Shown one piece after another: positions 4,745 to 10,572 of a stretch of 10,572 bases of DNA (positions are counted from its first letter, which is position 1; the number at the start of each line of letters is the position of its first letter). The stretch is from contig URZM01000068.1 in assembly GCA_900552315.1 (NCBI GenBank), positions 1 through 10,572 on the forward strand, in the 5' to 3' direction. The notes under the pieces are model-generated. The model worked only from the letters and a program-made list of their open reading frames with translations. It ran no database searches and had not been told where the DNA came from. Origin of the DNA: an uncultured Bacteroidales bacterium (GTDB taxonomy: Bacteria; Bacteroidota; Bacteroidia; Bacteroidales; Muribaculaceae). Made by a program: the position numbers and the translations under genes.

Positions 4745-6622
4745 ATGCAGCAACTCTACGTACCGATGGTGGACACGCGAGCCGAAGAACTGTTTTCGGC
4801 GATGGCTCCGCGTGTCTCGGACCAAGACCTTAAACGCCTGAAGGAGGCTTACCGTTTCGCCAAGGAGGCCCATGCGTTACAACGACGCAAGTCCGGGGAG
4901 CCGTATATCACCCACCCCATAGCCGTGGCCCAGATAGCCGCTACGGAGCTGTATCTGGATGTGAATGTCGTGATAGCCTGTCTGCTGCATGACGTGGTGG
5001 AGGATACGCCTTACACTTTCGAGGATATCCGGCGCCGGTTCGGCGAGGACGTGGAGGGGTTGGTGAGGGTCGTCACCAAGCCTGACGGAGGCAAGGAGAA
5101 GCGGTTCGAGATGAGCAAGCAGCTGGACAATTTCAAGCACATGCTCGGGGCCATGCGGGGTGACATACGCGGAATACTCATAAAGCTGGCGGACCGTCTG
5201 CACAACATGCGCACGTTGCAGTCCATGCGTCCGGACAAGCAGATGAAGATAGCGGGGGAGACGGACTATTTCTATGCCCCGCTGGCCAACCGGCTCGGGT
5301 TCTATGCGGTGAAGACGGAACTGGAGAATCTGAGTTTCCGATACCGGTGCCCGCATGAGTATGATGAGTTCGTGAAGATGATGGAGGGCGACAAGCGGCG
5401 CAACGCCCGGCGGCTGAGCCTCTTCGAGAAGGAGATAAAGGAATTGCTCACGAAAGCGGGAATCAATGTGTCGGTAAAGGCGGTGTACCGGGAGCCTTAC
5501 AGCCTGTGGCGCAAGATGCGGAAGCATGGCACGGATTTCTATCACCTGGATTTCAAGCATTTCATCCAGATAACGTTCCCCAACGAGGGGGTGGCGGACG
5601 AGAAAGGGCACGCGCTCCGCATTTATTCGGTGCTGACGAACGTGTTCAGCGAGAAACCGGGCAGCATAGTGAACTATATAGATTCTCCGAAAGAGAACGG
5701 CTACAGGAGCTTCCATGTGAAACTGCTGTCCAAATCGGGAGTGTGGGAGGAGGTTCATATCAGTTCCGAACGTATGGTGGAGATGGCGCAGCTCGGCTGT
5801 ATGTCGGAGGCTGGCAGCGGCATTTTCACCTCGTGGCTGAAAAAGTTCCGCACCACGCTCAATGAGATCACGGCCTCGGGCAATGACGCTCATTTTATCG
5901 AGAACGTGGTCACATCCTTCTACAATGATGACATAATGGTGTTCACACCCCAGGGGCAGCCTCTGAAGATGTCGCAGAAAAGCACCGCTCTCGATTTCGC
6001 CTTCGAGGTGCACAGCAAGATAGGCGAGTTTGCCAAATACGCGCGTATAAACGGGCGGCTGGCGTCGGTGCGCACGGTGCTGAAGCGTGGCGACGTGGTG
6101 GAGATATACACGAGCGAGGACGCAAGGCCCGACCCCTCGTGGCTCGGGTCGGTGGTCACCTACAAGGCCAAACGATTCCTGCGCAACTATATAGCGCGCC
6201 TGCCCAAGGTGCCGTACAAGCTATGCGAGCATTGCAAACCGATGCCCGGTGAGGAGGTTATAGGCTTCCGCCTGCCTTACAACGAGATAGAAATCCACAA
6301 GCGAGACTGTCCGAAGGCCATCGGGGAGGCGTCGCAGCACGGGGATTCCCTGACGCGCGTGGATTTCAAGGAGAACCCTGACATCCTGTATCCTGCCTCC
6401 ATCCGCATCAAGGGGGTTGACAGGGTGCACATGCTCTCGGACATGATAGAGTGCATAAGCGAGAAGATGCGTCTGAGCATAAAGGGTATCACCACCAACA
6501 CGAGCGACAACATATTCGATCTCACGATTTCCCTGAGCGTCCACTCTTGGGATGAGCTCCAGCGCATCATCCAGGAGATTTATGCCATCAACGGAGTTGA
6601 CGAGGTGACCCGGATAGTGTGA
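4745..6622 (+). CDS. RelA/SpoT homologue, probable (p)ppGpp hydrolase
   Basis: This 625-residue long RSH protein acts on the alarmone (p)ppGpp in the cytoplasm. The HD hydrolase domain looks intact: H57 in ITHPIAVAQ, H82-D83 and E86-D87 in LLHDVVEDT, and D150 in KLADRLHNMRT. The synthetase region (about 240-360) keeps YSLWRKM (252-258), PKENGYRSFH (315-324) and E336. However, the DLxAxR motif has become LDFKHFIQI (268-276), and EVQIRT has become EVHISS. The TGS domain follows (about 398-466, VFTPQGQPLKMSQKSTALDF), then a helical part, a zinc-finger-like CEHC with HKRDC (494-522) and a C-terminal ACT/RRM domain (550-625). Bacteroidales usually also encode a longer canonical RSH, so this is probably the second paralogue and hydrolase-dominated. 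Met8 (4766) is an alternative start. Cotranscribed with the preceding lipoprotein gene. Confidence 0.93.
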   Translation: MQQLYVPMVDTRAEELFSAMAPRVSDQDLKRLKEAYRFAKEAHALQRRKSGEPYITHPIAVAQIAATELYLDVNVVIACLLHDVVEDTPYTFEDIRRRFGEDVEGLVRVVTKPDGGKEKRFEMSKQLDNFKHMLGAMRGDIRGILIKLADRLHNMRTLQSMRPDKQMKIAGETDYFYAPLANRLGFYAVKTELENLSFRYRCPHEYDEFVKMMEGDKRRNARRLSLFEKEIKELLTKAGINVSVKAVYREPYSLWRKMRKHGTDFYHLDFKHFIQITFPNEGVADEKGHALRIYSVLTNVFSEKPGSIVNYIDSPKENGYRSFHVKLLSKSGVWEEVHISSERMVEMAQLGCMSEAGSGIFTSWLKKFRTTLNEITASGNDAHFIENVVTSFYNDDIMVFTPQGQPLKMSQKSTALDFAFEVHSKIGEFAKYARINGRLASVRTVLKRGDVVEIYTSEDARPDPSWLGSVVTYKAKRFLRNYIARLPKVPYKLCEHCKPMPGEEVIGFRLPYNEIEIHKRDCPKAIGEASQHGDSLTRVDFKENPDILYPASIRIKGVDRVHMLSDMIECISEKMRLSIKGITTNTSDNIFDLTISLSVHSWDELQRIIQEIYAINGVDEVTRIV

Positions 6623-6659
6623 CAGCGTCCCCCCTACCCCTCCCAGGGGGATAAACAGA

Positions 6660-6693
6660 CGAGTGCGCAAGAGCATGGGCTCTTGCGCACTCG
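6660..6693. terminator. Hairpin between convergent RSH and ferritin genes
   Basis: A perfect 14-bp stem (6660-6673 with 6680-6693) has a 6-base loop CATGGG, 37 bp after the RSH stop and 22 bp after the ferritin stop. Neither flank has a strong T-run, although the ferritin side reads GTCTGTTTAT. It is probably a shared bidirectional terminator or mRNA-end hairpin. Confidence 0.75.
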
Positions 6694-6715
6694 GTTATCT
6701 TCGAGAGGACGCGCC

Positions 6716-7237
6716 TTATTCCTTGGAGGCAAGGGGCGATGGAGTGGAGTAGACACGGCCTTCCAGCTCCTTGTCGAGCATGTACATTCCGTATTTGTTG
6801 CCTTCCACGGCCTTGACGGCATCAATCATGCCGCGGGCCGTCTCCTCTTCCTCCACCTGCTCGTTGATGAACCAAACCAGGCGGTTGGAGCTTGCGAAGT
6901 CACGGTCGTCATGGGCTATGGCGGCGAGGTTGTTGATAAGGGAGGTCACCTTCTTCTCATGCTCGAGGGTCTGTACAAACATGTCAAGCACGCTTTCCCA
7001 GGCTGTGGGGACCTCGGCTATGGGGGCGAGCTCCACCTTGCAGTCGCGCGAGTTGAGGTAGTTCATGAAAATGCGCGAGTGGTCGAGCTCCTCCTGATAC
7101 TGGATGAAGAACCAGTTGGCCACGCCCTTGTAGCCCTTGTTCTCGGCGTCCATCGACATGGAGAGATACAGATATGCAGACCACATCTCCGCGTTGATCT
7201 GCTCATTGATAGCCTTGTGAAGTTTTTCGCTGATCAT
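6716..7237 (-). CDS. ftnA: Non-haem ferritin (iron storage)
   Basis: This 173-residue FtnA-type ferritin oxidises Fe(II) and stores the iron as mineral inside a cytosolic 24-subunit shell. All ferroxidase-centre residues known from E. coli FtnA fall at the same numbers: E17 and Y24 (NEQINAEMWSAYLYLSM), E50 and H53 (EELDH), E94 (LEHEK), and Q127 and E130 (NEQVEEEE). There is no haem-binding Met of the bacterioferritin type in the usual place. The ATG at 7237 was chosen because it gives the family start MISEKLHKAINEQ; an in-frame upstream extension to 7291 is not conserved-looking. Its own promoter probably lies in the AT-rich 7245-7285 stretch, which holds a TATATTTA box (- strand, 7256-7249) and a tandem 7-bp repeat. 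The symbol is by family similarity. Confidence 0.95.
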   Translation of the reverse strand: MISEKLHKAINEQINAEMWSAYLYLSMSMDAENKGYKGVANWFFIQYQEELDHSRIFMNYLNSRDCKVELAPIAEVPTAWESVLDMFVQTLEHEKKVTSLINNLAAIAHDDRDFASSNRLVWFINEQVEEEETARGMIDAVKAVEGNKYGMYMLDKELEGRVYSTPSPLASKE

Positions 7238-7268
7238 AAGTAAGTATTTAAATATAAACGATGTTTTT

Positions 7269-7282
7269 AGTTTATAGTTTAT
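7269..7282. repeat. Tandem AGTTTAT duplicate upstream of ferritin
   Basis: Two adjacent copies of AGTTTAT (7269-7275, 7276-7282) sit 32-45 bp upstream of the ferritin start. The position suits a promoter -33 region or a regulator site, but two copies of a 7-mer in AT-rich DNA is weak evidence. Confidence 0.35.
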
Positions 7283-7293
7283 GAGGCACACAC

Positions 7294-7320
7294 AAAGGGG
7301 GCAGGTGCGTCCTGCCCTTT
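7294..7320 (-). terminator. Probable terminator of the channel gene
   Basis: GGGCAGG 7299-7305 pairs with CCTGCCC 7311-7317 around a 5-base loop, and AAA 7294-7296 can pair with TTT 7318-7320 if two G's bulge. It lies 24 bp after the channel stop on the - strand. The distal T-tract is poor (CCCTTTGTG), so efficiency is doubtful and some read-through into ferritin is possible. Confidence 0.55.
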
Positions 7321-7343
7321 ATCTGGTAAACGTCTCCGCACTC

Positions 7344-8135
7344 TCAAATGTTTTGTCCGGAGTCTTTTTTCTGCGATATTTTTTTAGGCAAGTCGGGAAT
7401 GGGTATGTGGGGCAGCTTCTCGCCGGCGTGCACGAGCACGTTTGCACGCTCCTTTCGGCGGCTGCTTATGACGGATGTGATGTATACCGTGAATATCGGG
7501 AACATCATCATTCCCAGGGCGGCGAGCACCACGCTCACCACGCGTCCCTCAGGGGTTATGGCATAGATGTTCGATCCAACGGTGGTTGTGTCCATACACG
7601 CCCAGAACAGTGAATCCTGGTATGTGGACACATCGGGGTTGACGGGGGACTCGAACATGGAGAATACCAGGGAGCCGAAGTATACCATGGCCAGGAGCGT
7701 CACCACATATGTGACGAAGATTCCGGTGACGCGGTTGTAGGTGAACCATCCCACCACGACGGCCAATGCGTAGCCGCCACGCACCAAAGGTATGTACTGC
7801 ACCAGATACGCCACGTTTGGGCTTAGGCTGATATGCAATCGGTAAATGATGAACAGATATGGAACCGAGACAAGGAAAAATAGAAAATGCGTAGCAATGT
7901 AGTGCCAGCGTCGTCGCGCATAGACCAGCTCGACAAAAAAGTCAAGCATGAAAAACGCGCAGATCCAGGTCTGCAGCCTCACGAACCTGGGGGCGTCATA
8001 GAACTCTATGCCACGGAACGTGTCGATGGAGATGCTGATTATGAGAAAAATGGAGAGCGCAAGCATGGCAATGTGGAGCGTGACATGCACGATCCTGGCT
8101 TCCTTCGTCTCCAACATTCTGTTCAGATTCAGCAT
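7344..8135 (-). CDS. Six-TM voltage-gated-type ion channel
   Basis: This 263-residue inner-membrane protein has the plan of a potassium/voltage-gated channel subunit. Hydrophobic segments lie at about 15-37, 53-72, 79-98, 108-131 and 137-160, then a pore loop (173-192) and a last helix (198-224). The pore reads MDTTTVGSNIYA (181-192): the canonical TVGYG filter is TVGSN, so ion selectivity cannot be assumed. The putative S4 has only one Arg (R119), so strong voltage sensing is unlikely. The tail is cytosolic and basic. ATG 8135 is chosen because the longer frame overlaps the AraC gene; Met7 (8117) is an alternative. The AraC-family gene ends 50 bp upstream on the same strand, suggesting cotranscription. 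From memory, similar channels are widespread in Bacteroidales and are annotated as potassium channel or ion transporter. Confidence 0.85.
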   Translation of the reverse strand: MLNLNRMLETKEARIVHVTLHIAMLALSIFLIISISIDTFRGIEFYDAPRFVRLQTWICAFFMLDFFVELVYARRRWHYIATHFLFFLVSVPYLFIIYRLHISLSPNVAYLVQYIPLVRGGYALAVVVGWFTYNRVTGIFVTYVVTLLAMVYFGSLVFSMFESPVNPDVSTYQDSLFWACMDTTTVGSNIYAITPEGRVVSVVLAALGMMMFPIFTVYITSVISSRRKERANVLVHAGEKLPHIPIPDLPKKISQKKDSGQNI

Positions 8136-8185
8136 CCCTGTCCGGTTTAGTTGTGTTTTTTTAACACTCGGCCCGGCGTTATGGT

Positions 8186-9058
8186 TCACGCGCCGGAAGG
8201 CTGGCCACGATGAAGGTTGCGGTACTGTATGGGGCTCATGCCTTCCCTGCGGCGGAACACCCGACACATGTATGAGGGGTCATCGTAGCCCAGCCTCTCG
8301 GCGATACCCTTGACCGGCATGTCAGTCGTGTCGAGCAACATCTTAAATACCAGCATAAGCTGTATGGAGATCTGCTCCTTGGCCGAAGTGCCCGTGTACC
8401 TGCGCACAATGATGTTCAGATAATTGGGCGTGACATGGAGCCTGCCGGCATAGAAGGCCACGTCATGGTGCAGCGCGTAATGGCGACCGAGCAGCGCCAG
8501 GAAATCGTTGGCTATGCTCCAGGCACGGTTTTTCCGAGGAGGAGTGCCCAAGTCGCCATGTGAGGCCTCTATGCGCCAGGACACCACCGAGAGCAGATTC
8601 TCCGTAAGGTCCTTCACTGTCTTGGCCGACAGCAGGCACGGACATGAGTCCAGCACCCAGTGCGCCATGTCGAACCATCTGTCCAGCAGTCCACGTTCGC
8701 GGTCCGTGGGCACGAACACCGGATTAAGGTACACCTGGTCCCAGAAACGGTTGGAGGTCACCATGAAAAAAATATCCTGCGCCATGCCGGGAGTTGCCGA
8801 GAGGAACCGGGCCTTGAAATCAGGAGAGACGGACACTGGGACCGTCACCATGTCCGAGACAAGGAATGTGAACGTTCCGGTCTCGAGGCTATGTATGCGT
8901 GAATTGACGGAAAGGGACGCCGCCCCTGCCACACACAGCACAAGCACGCACCCGTCCACGGCCAAGGGGACACCGGGGGACAGGCCACCGTCCCACTCTC
9001 CGACCATGAAATCCTTCTGGCCATCAGGGCGGTCATTTCCTCCATCAGTTTTCGTCAT
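8186..9058 (-). CDS. AraC-family transcriptional regulator
   Basis: This is a 290-residue DNA-binding regulator. The N-terminal part (about 16-115) has the beta-rich look of an AraC ligand-sensing domain (VDGCVLVLCVAGAASLSVN, residues 34-52), followed by a helical linker. The C-terminal domain carries two helix-turn-helix units: HDVAFYAGRLHVTPNYLNII (198-217), and PVKGIAERLGYDDPSYMCRV (248-267), ending in the family signature FRRREGMSPIQYR (268-280). ATG 9058 is the first start; ATG 9007 (Met18) is a real alternative, because the best promoter box lies almost on top of 9058. It is transcribed divergently from the MATE transporter and upstream of the channel gene. By arrangement it likely controls itself, the MATE gene, or both. 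The ligand is unknown. Confidence 0.9.
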   Translation of the reverse strand: MTKTDGGNDRPDGQKDFMVGEWDGGLSPGVPLAVDGCVLVLCVAGAASLSVNSRIHSLETGTFTFLVSDMVTVPVSVSPDFKARFLSATPGMAQDIFFMVTSNRFWDQVYLNPVFVPTDRERGLLDRWFDMAHWVLDSCPCLLSAKTVKDLTENLLSVVSWRIEASHGDLGTPPRKNRAWSIANDFLALLGRHYALHHDVAFYAGRLHVTPNYLNIIVRRYTGTSAKEQISIQLMLVFKMLLDTTDMPVKGIAERLGYDDPSYMCRVFRRREGMSPIQYRNLHRGQPSGA

Positions 9059-9064
9059 GACGGG

Positions 9065-9074
9065 GCAAAATTAC
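9065..9074 (-). promoter_or_regulatory. -7 box for the AraC-family gene
   Basis: On the - strand GTAATTTTGC contains an exact TAnnTTTG box (9073-9066). It ends only 7 bp before ATG 9058, implying a leaderless mRNA from that start or a leader of about 50 nt from ATG 9007. No good -33 element is visible. The 10-mer is an exact inverted copy of the one at 9161-9170. Confidence 0.5.
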
Positions 9075-9160
9075 CATAAATTCCGGAGTCTGCCATGATT
9101 CTATTATAAAAAGTACCATACATGAAATGCTTTTCACCATGACTCTCTCGCCAATAAGGC

Positions 9161-9170
9161 GTAATTTTGC
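9161..9170 (+). promoter_or_regulatory. -7 box for the MATE transporter gene
   Basis: GTAATTTTGC contains TAATTTTG (9162-9169), an exact TAnnTTTG match, 55 bp before ATG 9225. The expected leader is about 50 nt. It mirrors the AraC-side box across an 86-bp AT-rich interval (9075-9160) that would house any operator; I see no strong palindrome there. Confidence 0.55.
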
Positions 9171-9224
9171 AGCCGTAAAAATCCGGCACGACTTTCGTGG
9201 TGCCTTTGACTGAGAAACAGAATC

Positions 9225-10572
9225 ATGGAAAGAGACAAACTGGATTTCGGCAACGAAAGAATCAACAAGCTTTTCAGCGCCTTGTTCCTGCCTACCCTGG
9301 CGGGCATGGTGTTCAACTGCCTGCTCAATATATGCGACGGCATGTTCGTGGGCCACGGGGTGGGGAGCGACGCTCTGGCGGCCATCAACATCGTGGCGCC
9401 ACTGTTCCTTATATGCACCGGCATCGGCCTGATGTTCGGCATCGGGGCATCGGTGATAGGGAGCATACGTCTGGCAGAGGGAAACGTGAAGGCGGCACGC
9501 ATCATCATGACGCAGGCCTACCTGGCAGGAGCTGTGGTGTTCGGTGTCATAATAGCCGGGTCGGCCCTGTATACCGACCGGGTGCTGAACTTGTTCGGGT
9601 GCAGTCCGGCGCTGCTCGGCCTGGCCACCGACTATCTGCTCTGGCTGCTGCCGGGACTGGTGTTCTTCTACCTACAGTGCGCCGGCATGATGCTGATAAG
9701 GCTTGACGGTTCGCCCAAATACGCCATGAGCGTGCAGATAGTGGCGGCTGTGCTCAACATATTCCTGGACTGGCTCATGGTATATCCGCTGGACATGGAC
9801 ATCCGAGGGGCCTCCATAGCCACTTCGCTCTGCTGCATCTTGGGCGGACTTATGGTGGTGGCTTATTTCTTAGTCTTCTCCGACAAGCTTAAATTCTACC
9901 GGCTCAAGGCGAGCGTGAAGTCGCTGATGCTCTCGCTGCGCAACACCTGGTACATGGTCCGTATCGGCTTCGCCACATTAGTGGCAGAGCTGGCCATGGG
10001 AGTGATGATGGTCACGGGCAACTACATGTTCATGAGTGACTTAGGAGAAGACGGCGTGGCGGCATTCAGCGTGGGGTGTTACCTGTTTCCCATCATCTTC
10101 TCCATCATCAACGCGGTGGCGCAGGCCTCGCAGCCCATCATCAGCTTCAATTACGGCGCAAAGAACCCTGCGCGCGTGCAGCAAGCCTTGCGCATAGCCC
10201 TTGTCACGGCCCTGGGCTGCGGCGTGCTCATCACCTGCGCCATGTGGTTCGGAGCGCCGCTGCTCGCATCGCTGTTCCTTCCCTCGGACGTGCCGGCATA
10301 CTCACTGGCGCTTGAAGGCTTGCCGCTGGTGGGTACCTGCGCCATATTCTTCGCGCTCAACATCACATTCATAGGCTACTACCAGAGCACGGAGCGCAAC
10401 ATTAAATCTACACTCTTCATGCTCCTGCGGGGCATCGTGTTTCTCGTGCCCGGGTTCATATTTCTTCCGGAAATCGCCGGCACCGTCGGCCTGTGGCTGG
10501 CGATACCGGCAGCGGAGGCCCTGACACTGCTCGTAATCACCATTCAATATATGACCCGTCAACTGAAGAAAC
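9225..10572 (+). CDS. MATE-family efflux transporter (runs off the window end)
   Basis: This inner-membrane antiporter belongs to the MATE superfamily, which exports cationic drugs or metabolites using Na+ or H+ gradients. The frame is open for 449 codons from ATG 9225 to the window end, close to full family length (about 440-460), so little is missing. The start MERDKLDFGNERINKLF is followed by PTLAGMVFNCLLNICDGMFVGHGVGSDALAAINI, with the MATE Pro, Asp and G-x-x-G pattern in TM1 and loop. About twelve hydrophobic segments follow. The second half repeats the fold, with IINAVAQASQPIISFNYGA marking the equivalent of TM8. The subgroup resembles MepA/DinF-like proteins, but substrate cannot be told. 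Divergent from the AraC-family gene, its likely regulator. The frame is closed by no stop in this window. Confidence 0.92.
   Translation, partial: MERDKLDFGNERINKLFSALFLPTLAGMVFNCLLNICDGMFVGHGVGSDALAAINIVAPLFLICTGIGLMFGIGASVIGSIRLAEGNVKAARIIMTQAYLAGAVVFGVIIAGSALYTDRVLNLFGCSPALLGLATDYLLWLLPGLVFFYLQCAGMMLIRLDGSPKYAMSVQIVAAVLNIFLDWLMVYPLDMDIRGASIATSLCCILGGLMVVAYFLVFSDKLKFYRLKASVKSLMLSLRNTWYMVRIGFATLVAELAMGVMMVTGNYMFMSDLGEDGVAAFSVGCYLFPIIFSIINAVAQASQPIISFNYGAKNPARVQQALRIALVTALGCGVLITCAMWFGAPLLASLFLPSDVPAYSLALEGLPLVGTCAIFFALNITFIGYYQSTERNIKSTLFMLLRGIVFLVPGFIFLPEIAGTVGLWLAIPAAEALTLLVITIQYMTRQLKK

Noticed and set aside
4877..6013. 378-codon antisense frame within the RSH gene
   Set aside because: It lies wholly opposite a well-supported conserved gene and shows no recognisable domain.
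6683..7243. 186-codon + strand frame opposite ferritin
   Set aside because: It is the shadow of ferritin, whose ferroxidase residues are all present on the other strand.

Overview
The window looks like a chromosomal segment of a moderately high-GC member of the Bacteroidales, most likely Muribaculaceae or a close relative. Genes lack Shine-Dalgarno sequences, and several are preceded by the Bacteroidetes-type -7 box TAnnTTTG. DnaK, the RelA/SpoT paralogue, ferritin and MATE transporter all read like Bacteroidales proteins. The family-level placement comes from memory of protein families, not from a search.

Layout. Positions 1-486 hold no convincing gene. The stretch is G- and purine-rich on the + strand, with two canonical G-quadruplex patterns and several hairpins. 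It ends in a nested dyad just before dnaK (487-2391), which has a strong terminator (2412-2449). From about 2450 to 4190 the DNA is visibly more AT-rich and looks accessory. It contains a remnant of an ISAon1-type transposase N-terminus on the - strand (2458-2583), a DUF6398-like gene (2759-3160), and a toxin-antitoxin-like pair (3182-3397 and 3384-3970). The P-loop 'zeta-toxin-like' partner is broken by a frameshifting deletion. This block ends with a degenerate second copy of the dnaK 3' end and terminator (about 4062-4140), so the accessory DNA is bracketed by related sequences.

Then comes a two-gene unit from a clear -7 box: a small putative lipoprotein (4231-4737) and, 7 bp later, a RelA/SpoT homologue (4745-6622). 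Its (p)ppGpp hydrolase site looks intact, but its synthetase core looks degenerate. A 14-bp hairpin (6660-6693) separates it from three - strand genes: ferritin (7237-6716), a six-TM ion channel with a TVGSN filter (8135-7344) and an AraC-family regulator (9058-8186). The regulator lies directly upstream of the channel. A 166-bp divergent promoter region with mirrored TAATTTTGC boxes separates it from a MATE efflux transporter (from 9225, running off the window end).

How the genes may work together. Several concern stress and homeostasis: chaperone, alarmone turnover, iron storage, ion flux and efflux. Only three groupings are supported by arrangement: lipoprotein-RSH, AraC-channel with divergent MATE, and DUF6398-antitoxin-toxin. 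I see no rRNA, tRNA, CRISPR array or complete mobile element. The most unusual structure is the accessory block bracketed by the two dnaK-terminus copies.
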